Source of the DNA: Kitasatospora sp. MAP12-44
Lineage (GTDB): Bacteria > Actinomycetota > Actinomycetes > Streptomycetales > Streptomycetaceae
Reading direction: 5' to 3'
Assembly: GCF_029892095.1 (NCBI RefSeq)
Contig: NZ_JARZAE010000004.1
Span: 5,270,001 to 5,334,000 of the forward strand
DNA: 64,000 bases
This document shows positions 57,456 to 64,000 of this stretch, piece by piece. The notes beneath the pieces are model-generated. The model was not told the origin of the DNA, ran no database searches, and was given only the letters and a program-made list of their open reading frames with translations. How positions within the stretch are numbered: position 1 is the first letter of the stretch; each line of letters opens with the position of its first letter. The translations under genes were made by a program, and so were the position numbers.

Positions 57456-58099
57456 CGATCCCTCATGGTCTACTCGCCCTCCTCGACCAGGGCCCGCGCT
57501 ACGGCTACCAACTCCGCGTCGAGTTCGAGGCGCGCACCGGCGCCACCTGGCCGCTGAACGTCGGCCAGGTCTACACCACGCTCGGACGGCTCGAACGGGA
57601 CGGCCTGGTCGTCCCGGACCGTGAGGACGAGGAGGGGCACCTCTTCTACGCCCTCACCGACAAGGGGCGCGCCGAGCTGCGCTCCTGGTTCGACACCCCG
57701 GTGCCGCGCACCAACCCGCCCCGCGACGAACTGGCGATCAAGCTCGCCATGGCGGTCACCGTCCCCGGGGTCGACGTGCACGCCGTCGTCCAGGCCCAGC
57801 GCCGGCACAGCATCAAGGCGCTGCAGGACTACACCCGGTTGAAGGCGCGGGCGCTGGCGGGGCAGACCACCGCCACCGAGGCCGAGGGGCGTTCCGAGCT
57901 GGCCTGGCTGCTCGTCCTGGACCAGCTGATCTTCCAGACCGAGGCCGAGGTCCGCTGGCTCGACCACTGCGAGACCCGGCTCGCCCAGCACAGCGAGCGG
58001 CTGCAGGCCGAGCAGGCCGAGCGGGCCGCCCAGCCCGCGCAGCCCGCCGGGAGTGCCGCTGCCGAGGCGCCCAAGGGGCGCCGTCGCAGCCGGGTCTGA
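57452..58099 (+). CDS. PadR family transcriptional regulator
   Basis: A 215-aa protein. Winged helix at residues 1-80: MSIPHGLLALLDQGPRYGYQ, LNVGQVYTTLGRLERDGLV and YALTDKGRAEL are typical of PadR. The helical C-terminal dimerization domain includes LLVLDQLIFQTEAEVRWLDH; the tail is Ala/Gln-rich. It lies 43 bp upstream of an ABC ATPase gene that it most likely represses, together with itself, until a drug-like ligand binds. Confidence 0.92.
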   Translation: MSIPHGLLALLDQGPRYGYQLRVEFEARTGATWPLNVGQVYTTLGRLERDGLVVPDREDEEGHLFYALTDKGRAELRSWFDTPVPRTNPPRDELAIKLAMAVTVPGVDVHAVVQAQRRHSIKALQDYTRLKARALAGQTTATEAEGRSELAWLLVLDQLIFQTEAEVRWLDHCETRLAQHSERLQAEQAERAAQPAQPAGSAAAEAPKGRRRSRV

Positions 58100-58142
58100 C
58101 GGCCCGCCAACCCATCGGAACCACGGAACAGCTGGGGAGACC

Positions 58143-58895
58143 ATGACCGACGCCTTTCCTTCCACCGCCTTCACCCGGACCTCCACCGAGCCGGTGCTGC
58201 GCCTGGCGGGGGTGACCCGGGTGCACGGCCGGGGCGCGGCCCAGGTGCACGCGCTGCGCGGGGTCGACCTCCAGGTGCACGCGGGCGAGTTCGTCGCCGT
58301 GATGGGCCCCTCGGGATCCGGCAAGTCCACCCTGCTCACGCTGGCCGGCGGGCTGGACAGCCCGACCGACGGCCGGGTCATGGTGGAGGGGCAGTCGCTC
58401 GGCGCGCTCTCGCGCAAGCAGCTGGCCCAGGTCCGCCGCCGGTCGATCGGCTATGTCTTCCAGGACTACAACCTGATCCCCGCGCTGACCGCCGCCGAGA
58501 ACATCGCGATGCCGCGCGAACTGGACGGGATATCCTCCAGGGCCGCCCGCCGCGAGGCGCTGGCCGCCCTGGAGGAGCTGGGCATCGGCGAGCTCGCCGA
58601 CCGCTTCCCCGACGACATGTCCGGCGGCCAGCAGCAGCGGGTGGCGATCGGCCGGGCGCTGATCGGCGAGCGCCGGCTGGTGCTGGCCGACGAGCCGACC
58701 GGCGCGCTGGACTCCACCACCGGCGAGTCGGTGCTCGCCGTGCTGCGGGCCCGTTGCGACGCGGGCGCGGCCGCCATGATGGTCACCCATGAGGCCCGGC
58801 ACGCCGCCTGGGCGGACCGGGTGGTCTTCCTGCGGGACGGCCGGATGGTCGACGAGACCGGCTGCCAGGACGTCGACTCGCTGCTGCTCGCCTGA
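58143..58895 (+). CDS. ABC transporter ATP-binding protein (MacB/LolD type) without its permease
   Basis: A 250-aa ATPase: Walker A VMGPSGSGKSTLL, Q-loop VFQDYNLIPALTAAENI, signature MSGGQQQRVAIGRAL, Walker B LVLADEPTGALD and H-loop MMVTHEARHA. The type pairs with FtsX-like permeases, and in Streptomyces PadR-ATPase-permease is a frequent cassette. Here a dipeptidase gene follows, with only a possible scrap of a permease N-terminus between. GGGGAGACC precedes the ATG. It may serve a permease encoded elsewhere or be a relic. Confidence 0.93.
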   Translation: MTDAFPSTAFTRTSTEPVLRLAGVTRVHGRGAAQVHALRGVDLQVHAGEFVAVMGPSGSGKSTLLTLAGGLDSPTDGRVMVEGQSLGALSRKQLAQVRRRSIGYVFQDYNLIPALTAAENIAMPRELDGISSRAARREALAALEELGIGELADRFPDDMSGGQQQRVAIGRALIGERRLVLADEPTGALDSTTGESVLAVLRARCDAGAAAMMVTHEARHAAWADRVVFLRDGRMVDETGCQDVDSLLLA

Positions 58896-58913
58896 GGCTC
58901 TGATGGGGCGGGC

Positions 58914-59000
58914 GTGACGGAGGTTACAGCTCCTGCGGGGCCCGCGACCGGGGCCACGGAGGCGCGTCGGCGGCGCGGAGAACTAAAGTCGTCCGTATGA
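58914..59000 (+). pseudogene. Possible N-terminal remnant of the lost ABC permease
   Basis: GTG at 58914, 19 bp after the ATPase stop, opens a 28-codon frame, MTEVTAPAGPATGATEARRR onward, that ends in TGA overlapping the dipeptidase ATG. A polar Ala/Pro/Thr start followed by RRRRG resembles the cytoplasmic head of FtsX-type permeases, but no membrane segment follows. It could be a deletion remnant or coincidence. Confidence 0.35.
58984..58989 (+). promoter_or_regulatory. -10 box of a leaderless promoter for the M20 dipeptidase
   Basis: TAAAGT ends 7 nt before the ATG at 58997, with no ribosome-binding site between. Confidence 0.45.
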
Positions 59001-60433
59001 CGAAAACCCCGGACAGCGTCGTCCGTTCCTTTATCGACCAGCACCAGGCCGACTTCCTGCGGGACTTGGGCGAGTGGCTGAGCATCCCGTCGGTCTCGGC
59101 CGACCCGGGCCGTTCGGGGGAGGTCCGCCGCTCCGCCGAGTGGCTGGCCGCGAAGCTGGCCGAGATCGGGTTCCCGGTGGCGGAGGTCTGGGAGTCGGAC
59201 GGTCTGCCGGCGGTGTTCGCCGAGTGGCCCTCGGGTGACGCGGGTGCGCCGACCGTCCTCGTCTACGGCCACCACGACGTCCAGCCGGCCGCCAAGGAGG
59301 ACGGCTGGGACACCGAGCCGTTCACCCCGGTGACCATCGGCAACCGCCTGTACGCCCGCGGCGCGGCCGACGACAAGGGCCAGGTCTTCTTCCACACCCT
59401 GGGGCTGCGCGCGCACCTGGCGGCCACCGGCCGCACCGCGCCGGCCGTCAACCTCAAGCTGCTGATCGAGGGCGAGGAGGAGTCCGGTTCGCCGAACTTC
59501 GGCGCGCTGATCCGCCGGGAGTCCGAGCGGCTCGCCGCCGACCTGGTCTTCGTCTCCGACACCGGCATGTGGGCCGAGGGCACGCCGACCATCTGCACTG
59601 GCATGCGCGGCATCGTCGACTGCCAGGTCGACCTGTTCGGCCCGGACAGCGACGTCCACTCCGGCTCCTTCGGCGGGGCCGTGCCGAACCCGGCCACCTT
59701 CGCCGCCGAGCTGGCCGCGGCGCTGCACGACGACGACCGCAGGGTCACCGTCCCCGGCTTCTACGACGGCGTCGTCGAGCTGACGGACCGCGAGCGCGAG
59801 CTCTTCGCCAAGCTGCCCTTCGACGAGCAGCAGTGGCTGCGGGTGGCCAAGTCGCACGGCCTGCTCGGCGAGGCGGGCTACACCACCCTGGAGCGGGTCT
59901 GGGCCCGGCCGACCGGCGAGGTCAACGGCATGTGGGGCGGCTACACGGGCCCGGGCCGCAAGACCATCGTGCCGGCCGACGCGCACCTCAAGCTCTCCTT
60001 CCGGCTGGTGGCCGGGCAGGACGTGTACCGGATCGAGCAGCTGGTCAGGGACTGGGTGGCCGGCCGGATCCCGGAGGGCATCCGGCACGAGATCGTCTTC
60101 CGCGCGCACACCCGGCCGTGCCTGACGCCGCTGGACCACCCGGCGCTGCAGTCCACCGTCCGCTCGATGGGACGCGCCTTCGAGCAGGAGATCCTCTTCA
60201 CCCGCGAGGGCGGCTCGGGGCCGGCCGCCGATATGCAGGAGGTGCTGGGTGCTCCGGTGCTCTTCCTCGGCATCTCGGTGCCCTCGGACGGCTGGCACTC
60301 GATCAACGAGAAGGTCGAGCTGGACCTGCTGCGCAAGGGCGTGGAGGCCACGGCCTACCTCTGGGAGGACCTGGCCGAGAACTTCCGGCCGGCCGAGGCC
60401 GCGGCGCCGGCCGCCGCGGCCGATGACAAGTGA
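58997..60433 (+). CDS. M20 family dipeptidase
   Basis: A 478-aa metallopeptidase. VYGHHDVQPA holds the first zinc His and Asp, GAADDKGQV the bridging Asp, IEGEEESGSPN the catalytic Glu pair, VFVSDTGMW the next ligand and the late SDGWHSINEKV the final His. The dimerization/lid domain spans about 205-385. Similar to carnosinase/CNDP-type enzymes cleaving dipeptides in the cytosol. It looks independent of the PadR cassette because it has its own promoter. Confidence 0.93.
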   Translation: MTKTPDSVVRSFIDQHQADFLRDLGEWLSIPSVSADPGRSGEVRRSAEWLAAKLAEIGFPVAEVWESDGLPAVFAEWPSGDAGAPTVLVYGHHDVQPAAKEDGWDTEPFTPVTIGNRLYARGAADDKGQVFFHTLGLRAHLAATGRTAPAVNLKLLIEGEEESGSPNFGALIRRESERLAADLVFVSDTGMWAEGTPTICTGMRGIVDCQVDLFGPDSDVHSGSFGGAVPNPATFAAELAAALHDDDRRVTVPGFYDGVVELTDRERELFAKLPFDEQQWLRVAKSHGLLGEAGYTTLERVWARPTGEVNGMWGGYTGPGRKTIVPADAHLKLSFRLVAGQDVYRIEQLVRDWVAGRIPEGIRHEIVFRAHTRPCLTPLDHPALQSTVRSMGRAFEQEILFTREGGSGPAADMQEVLGAPVLFLGISVPSDGWHSINEKVELDLLRKGVEATAYLWEDLAENFRPAEAAAPAAAADDK

Positions 60434-60482
60434 CGGCACCGGCCGTCGGCAGCTGTTGAAACTCGATCGGGGACGGACCTAC

Positions 60483-61424
60483 GTGAGCACCATGCCTGAC
60501 ATCGAACGGCCACTGCAGCTCGCACTCGCCAGGGCGGGGGTGGACCGCGCGGCCCACCACCGGCAGGACGAACCGTGGCTCGCGGCCGCCTGGAGCCACC
60601 CCACCACCAAGGTGCTGCCGATCGCCGCCGGCGAGGCCTTCGTGGTGGACACCGAGGCGGGCGCCGAGCTGGTCCTGCTGCCCTCCTTCGAGGCCCCGCA
60701 GACCGGTGACCGGTACTTCCTGGGGACCGACGAGAGCGGCGTGTCGTACTTCGCGCTGGCCGGCGAGTCGCTGCCGGGCCGGCTGGACGGCGACGCCCGC
60801 CCGGCCGGTCTGCGCGAGGTGGGCGCGACCCTCTCCGACCGGGACGCCGGGCTGCTGGTGCACGCGGTGGCGCTGGAGCACTGGCACCGGCTGCACAGCT
60901 TCTGCTCGCGCTGCGGCCACCCGACCGAGAAGGCCGGCGCCGGGCACCTGCGGCGCTGCACCTCGTGCGCGGCCGAGCACTACCCGCGGACCGACCCGGC
61001 GGTGATCATGGTGGTCACCGACGAGCAGGACCGCTGCCTGCTGGGGCGCCAGGCGCTCTGGCCGGAGGGCCGCTGGTCCACGCTGGCCGGGTTCGTCGAG
61101 CCGGGCGAGTCGATCGAGCAGGCGGTGGCCCGCGAGGTCTTCGAGGAGGCCGGGGTCAAGGTCGCCGAGGTGAGCTACGTGGCCAGCCAGCCGTGGCCGT
61201 TCCCGGCCAGCCTGATGCTGGGCTTCGTGGCCAAGGCGGACCCGGACGGCACGGCGATCACGGTGGACGGCGAGGAGCTCTCCGAGGCGCGCTGGATCTC
61301 CCGGGAGGAGCTGCGGGCCGGGATGGAGTCGGGCGAGATCCTGCCGCCTTCGGGCATCTCGATCGCCCGGCACCTGGTCGAGCTCTGGTACGGCGAACCG
61401 CTGCCCCCCGCCGTTCGCTGGTAG
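60483..61424 (+). CDS. nudC: NAD(+) diphosphatase (Nudix)
   Basis: A 313-aa NADH pyrophosphatase. The N-terminal domain (to about 130) precedes a four-Cys zinc ribbon (FCSRCGHP and RRCTSCAAEHYPR), then the Nudix box GFVEPGESIEQAVAREVFEE and the family-specific SQPWPFPASLMLGF. It splits NAD(H) to NMN(H) and AMP and, in other bacteria, removes NAD caps from RNA. GGGGACGG precedes the GTG at 60483. A strong hairpin follows. Confidence 0.94.
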   Translation: MSTMPDIERPLQLALARAGVDRAAHHRQDEPWLAAAWSHPTTKVLPIAAGEAFVVDTEAGAELVLLPSFEAPQTGDRYFLGTDESGVSYFALAGESLPGRLDGDARPAGLREVGATLSDRDAGLLVHAVALEHWHRLHSFCSRCGHPTEKAGAGHLRRCTSCAAEHYPRTDPAVIMVVTDEQDRCLLGRQALWPEGRWSTLAGFVEPGESIEQAVAREVFEEAGVKVAEVSYVASQPWPFPASLMLGFVAKADPDGTAITVDGEELSEARWISREELRAGMESGEILPPSGISIARHLVELWYGEPLPPAVRW

Positions 61425-61451
61425 CGCGTCAACTGGTAGCGCGTCAATGAG

Positions 61452-61487
61452 AACGGGGGTGTGCGGGAATCACCGCGCGCCCCCGTT
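61452..61487 (+). terminator. Terminator after nudC
   Basis: A 15-bp stem including two G-U pairs (61452-61466 with 61473-61487) and a 6-nt loop, followed by TTT. Confidence 0.8.
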
Positions 61488-61803
61488 TCCATACGATCAT
61501 CATCGATCGCGCAGCGGGCATTCCGGAAAAATTCCGGCCAATTGCCGTCGGGCTGGGCGCGGGCTGGGCGGCGGGCTTTTCCCGGGTCGGCGGCCTCGGC
61601 CGCGGACTGCCCGGGGGTGGCGGCCGATGGCTGCCGCTGGTTGCCGGCAGCGGCCGCCCGGCGTTGGGGCAGCTGGGGATCGGCCGACTGAGGTGCCGCT
61701 GGTTGGAACGAATTCGACGGCTATTGATCCATCGGCGGACCCGTTCAATCGGGCAATCACCAATCCTGGCCAATAATGGCTGGTTTAGCTGAAATGACCC
61801 GGG
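61488..61803. other. 316-bp spacer upstream of the GntR gene
   Basis: No gene. It contains the palindrome CCGGAA-AAA-TTCCGG (61523-61537) and, nearer the GntR start, CCAATCCTGGCCAATAATGG with two CCAAT copies 10 bp apart. Both are possible regulator sites. The region is AT-richer than its surroundings. Confidence 0.45.
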
Positions 61804-62640
61804 ATGAATCGCTACATTCCCCAGGTGAGCATCTCCCGAGGAAGCGTTCCGTCCCCCAAGTACCAGCGGCTGGCAGCCGACCTGCGCCGGCGGATCGCGG
61901 CCGGCGAATGGTGCGGCGATGTCGCGCTGCCGGTGGAGACCGAGCTGGAGCAGCAGTACGGCGTGGCCCGCAACACCGTGCGCCTCGCGGTGGACGTGCT
62001 GGTCAACGAGGGCCGGCTGGTCCGGCTGCAGGGCAAGGGCACCTATCTCAAGGAGCATCCGGTCCTCGACCACCGTGCCTTCGGGCCGCCGCTGGGCCGG
62101 CTGATCCCCGCCCAGCGGGACAGTCTCGCGGCGCCCAGCGAGGTCTACACGAACGAGGCGGACGAGGCGGGCCGGGTATTGACGGTCGACTTCGAGATGC
62201 TGATCGTCCGGGCCAGGGCGGACGTCGCGGAGCGGCTCGGCCTGCGGGAGGGGGAGGCGGTGGTGGTCCGCCGCCAGCTGCGGCTGATGGACCGCGAGCC
62301 CTACTCGATCGAGGAGAGCCACTACCGGGCCGGCCTGGCGGCCGGTACCGCGCTGATGGAGCCGGACCAGGTCCCGGGCGGGGACGAGCAGGTGCTGATC
62401 GAGCTGGGCCGCACCGAGATCGGGGCGGTGGACCAGCTGGTCTCCCGGATGCCCGGTCCTGAGGAGGCGCAGTGGTTCCAGGGCGGGCCCGGCGTGCCGC
62501 TGCTGGTGCAGACCCGGGTCACCTACGACCGGCGCGGGCCGGTGCGGGTGATCGAGACCCGCTACTCGGCCGACCGCTGCCGGCTGGTCTACAGCCTGGG
62601 CGAGCTCGCGGCCCGTCCGGTGCCGGCGCCCCTTGAGTGA
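61804..62640 (+). CDS. GntR family regulator (HutC/UTRA type)
   Basis: A 278-aa regulator. The winged helix at residues 15-85 is PKYQRLAADLRRRIAAG, PVETELEQQYGVARNTVRLA and GRLVRLQGKGTYL; the UTRA ligand domain is at about 110-270 (ADVAERLGLREGEAVVVRRQ; MDREPYSIEESHYRAGLA). UTRA domains bind sugar phosphates, histidine derivatives or fatty acids. No obvious target operon is adjacent. The ATG at 61804 lacks a clear ribosome-binding site; a GTG at 61825 is an alternative start. It converges on the mycoredoxin gene. Confidence 0.9.
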   Translation: MNRYIPQVSISRGSVPSPKYQRLAADLRRRIAAGEWCGDVALPVETELEQQYGVARNTVRLAVDVLVNEGRLVRLQGKGTYLKEHPVLDHRAFGPPLGRLIPAQRDSLAAPSEVYTNEADEAGRVLTVDFEMLIVRARADVAERLGLREGEAVVVRRQLRLMDREPYSIEESHYRAGLAAGTALMEPDQVPGGDEQVLIELGRTEIGAVDQLVSRMPGPEEAQWFQGGPGVPLLVQTRVTYDRRGPVRVIETRYSADRCRLVYSLGELAARPVPAPLE

Positions 62641-62660
62641 CCTTCCTGGACGACCGCGGA

Positions 62661-62693
62661 CCCACGCCTGCGACGGCCCGTCGCAGGCGTGGG
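62661..62693. terminator. Bidirectional terminator between GntR and mycoredoxin genes
   Basis: A perfect 15-bp stem (62661-62675 with 62679-62693) and 3-nt loop in the 65-bp gap between convergent genes. Confidence 0.9.
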
Positions 62694-62705
62694 CCCGGCG
62701 CGGTG

Positions 62706-62963
62706 TCAGCTCGCCAGCGCGGCCTGCACCTGACGCAGGCTCGGGTTGGTCATGGCCACCGGCTCGCCGCCGCCGGCCGGGGTCACCAGCAGGGTCGGCA
62801 CCGTCTGGTTGCCGTCGTTGACCGACTCCACGAAGGCCGCCGACGCCGGGTCCTGCTCGATGTTGATCTCGGTGTAGGCGATCCCCTCGCGGTCCAGCTG
62901 CTTCTTCAGCCGCTGGCAGTAGCCGCACCAGGTCGTGCTGTACATCGTGACGCTGCCGGACAT
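62706..62963 (-). CDS. mrx1: Mycoredoxin (glutaredoxin-like)
   Basis: An 85-aa thioredoxin-fold protein starting MSGSVTMYSTTWCGYCQRLK; the CGYC active site, the cis-Pro segment QTVPTLLV and the short length match mycoredoxin-1, which reduces S-mycothiolated proteins with mycothiol. AAGGAG precedes the ATG by 8 nt. A SigR-type promoter lies about 45 bp upstream, consistent with disulfide-stress control. Functionally linked to mshB at the other end of the window. Confidence 0.92.
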   Translation of the reverse strand: MSGSVTMYSTTWCGYCQRLKKQLDREGIAYTEINIEQDPASAAFVESVNDGNQTVPTLLVTPAGGGEPVAMTNPSLRQVQAALAS

Positions 62964-63008
62964 CGGAAGGACTCCTTCGGACCAGGGGATGGTGCTGTCC
63001 CGGGGCAC

Positions 63009-63034
63009 AACGCGCGGGACGCGGTCTTGATTCC
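63009..63034 (-). promoter_or_regulatory. SigR-type promoter of the mycoredoxin gene
   Basis: On the minus strand GGAAT (63034-63030), an 18-bp spacer and GTT (63011-63009) match the thiol-stress sigma factor consensus GGAAT-N18/19-GTT. The start codon is about 45 bp downstream. Confidence 0.65.
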
Positions 63035-63135
63035 TGCTGGGTGCCGGGGGCTCCGCGATCCGTGACCCGATCGTCGTACCGGGCCTGTGGACAACGCACG
63101 ACGCGATGTCGTCGCACCCTGAGAGGATGGGCTGC

Positions 63136-64000
63136 ATGCAGGAAGAGCTCATGACCGGTGACCAGTACGGCGCACAGCACCTCCCCGGCCTGTCGGGGGG
63201 CGGATCCGGGGGCGGCGGGGCCGTGTTCAGCGGCGGCTACGCCGGTCGGCCGGGCGACGCCGACGCGGTGCTGGCCGGGCTCGACCCGGAGCAGCGGGCC
63301 GTCGCCACCGCGCTGCACGGACCGGTCTGCGTCCTGGCGGGCGCCGGGACGGGCAAGACCAGGGCGATCACCCACCGGATCGCCTACGGCGTGCGCAGCG
63401 GCGTCTTCCAGCCCCAGCAGGTGATGGCCGTCACCTTCACCGCGCGGGCCGCGGGCGAGATGCGCGGCCGGCTGCGCGAGCTCGGCGCGGAGGGCGTGCA
63501 GGCCCGGACGTTCCACTCCGCCGCGCTGCGTCAACTCCAGTACTTCTGGCCGCGGGTGGTCGGCGGCGAGGTGCCGCGGCTGCTCGAGCGCAAGGTCCAG
63601 CTGGTCGCCGAGGCCGCCGGGCGGACCGGCCTGCGGGTCCAGCGCACCGAACTGCGCGACCTCACCAGCGAGATCGAGTGGGCCAAGGTCACCCAGATCG
63701 TCCCGGACGACTACCCGGTGGCCGTCCTCAAGTCCGGCCGGGACGCCCCGCGCGACCCGGCCGAGATCGCCCGGGTCTACGCCACCTACGAGCAGACCAA
63801 GCGCGACCGCAACGTCATCGACTTCGAGGACGTGCTGCTGCTGACCGCCGCGATCCTGGAGGACCGCCCGGAGATCGCCGATCGGGTGCGCGCCCAGTAC
63901 CGGCACTTCACCGTCGACGAGTACCAGGACGTCTCGCCGCTGCAGCAGCGCCTGCTCGACCAGTGGACGGGCGCCGGCGCGAGCCTGTGCGTGGTCGGCG
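63136..64000 (+). CDS. uvrD2: UvrD2-like ATP-dependent DNA helicase, cut by the right edge
   Basis: The first 288 residues are in the window. A Gly-rich start, then DPEQRAVATALHGPVCVLAG, Walker A AGTGKT (Lys74), TFTARAAGEM (motif Ia), ARTFHSAALRQL and motif II TVDEYQDVSPLQQ. The sequence fits superfamily-1 UvrD2 of actinobacteria; the C-terminal HRDC domain that would confirm it lies outside. AGGAAGAG also supports an ATG five codons later (63151). It is divergent from the mycoredoxin gene. Confidence 0.88.
   Translation, partial: MQEELMTGDQYGAQHLPGLSGGGSGGGGAVFSGGYAGRPGDADAVLAGLDPEQRAVATALHGPVCVLAGAGTGKTRAITHRIAYGVRSGVFQPQQVMAVTFTARAAGEMRGRLRELGAEGVQARTFHSAALRQLQYFWPRVVGGEVPRLLERKVQLVAEAAGRTGLRVQRTELRDLTSEIEWAKVTQIVPDDYPVAVLKSGRDAPRDPAEIARVYATYEQTKRDRNVIDFEDVLLLTAAILEDRPEIADRVRAQYRHFTVDEYQDVSPLQQRLLDQWTGAGASLCVVG

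Noticed and set aside
1..64000. CRISPR arrays, tRNA/rRNA genes, prophage, intact insertion sequences, biosynthetic clusters
   Set aside because: None was seen by eye. The direct repeats present are short and irregular, no cloverleaf was recognised, and no integrase, transposase or PKS/NRPS gene is present.

Overview
The window is ordinary high-GC actinobacterial chromosome, most probably from a Streptomycetaceae member (Streptomyces, Kitasatospora or a close relative). The grounds are the strong G/C bias at third codon positions, many GTG and TTG starts, mycothiol genes (mshB, mycoredoxin), DUF3117 and DUF3107 proteins, a 7Fe ferredoxin next to a dapC-type aminotransferase, MoeZ, and an AdnA/AdnB helicase-nuclease pair. 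I see no rRNA, tRNA, CRISPR array, phage, plasmid or intact insertion sequence, and no biosynthetic gene cluster. This is housekeeping DNA, and the less expected signals are small: regulatory sites, short repeats, unusual start codons and gene remnants.

Layout. 1-5000: a Pro/Ala-rich protein cut by the left edge (apparent frameshift), DUF6113-like protein, mshB, a small membrane protein, an S9 peptidase. 5000-8700: a four-gene operon in which every junction overlaps (ABC ATPase, permease, histidine kinase, response regulator). 8700-19100: SirB1-type protein, GNAT, fdxA, dapC, two secreted or anchored proteins, dapE, a LOG-family protein, a dihydropteroate synthase homologue, a DivIVA-domain protein, tag, then a 169-bp near-palindromic element. 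19000-24700: enoyl-CoA hydratase, DUF3117, O-methyltransferase, ECF sigma factor with zinc anti-sigma factor, tatB. 24700-33500: Mrp ATPase, DUF1003 plus an MgtE-N/CBS protein, EamA transporter, SUFU-domain protein, PHP phosphoesterase, small proteins, hydrolase. 33500-45100: DEAD-box helicase with a histone-like tail and structured leader, ferritin-like protein, DUF3107, TetR, hydrolase, a glycosyltransferase/membrane protein/epimerase trio, moeZ. 45100-64000: a large flippase-like membrane protein, an alkyltransferase-like protein, adnA, adnB, a SpoIIE-type phosphatase, an EEP-family protein, PadR with an ABC ATPase lacking its permease, M20 dipeptidase, nudC, GntR, mycoredoxin with a SigR-type promoter, and the first part of a UvrD2-like helicase.

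How the genes fit together. Thiol redox homeostasis is represented at both ends (mshB makes mycothiol; mycoredoxin uses it). DNA repair is prominent (tag, ATL, adnAB, uvrD2). dapC and dapE serve diaminopimelate/lysine synthesis. Three transport or signalling cassettes carry candidate autoregulatory palindromes (ABC-HK-RR, TetR, PadR). About a dozen genes have a TANNNT -10 box only 5-8 nt upstream of the start codon, so leaderless transcription looks common here. Promoters, operators and terminators were found by eye; protein family names come from motif recognition and memory, not from database searches.
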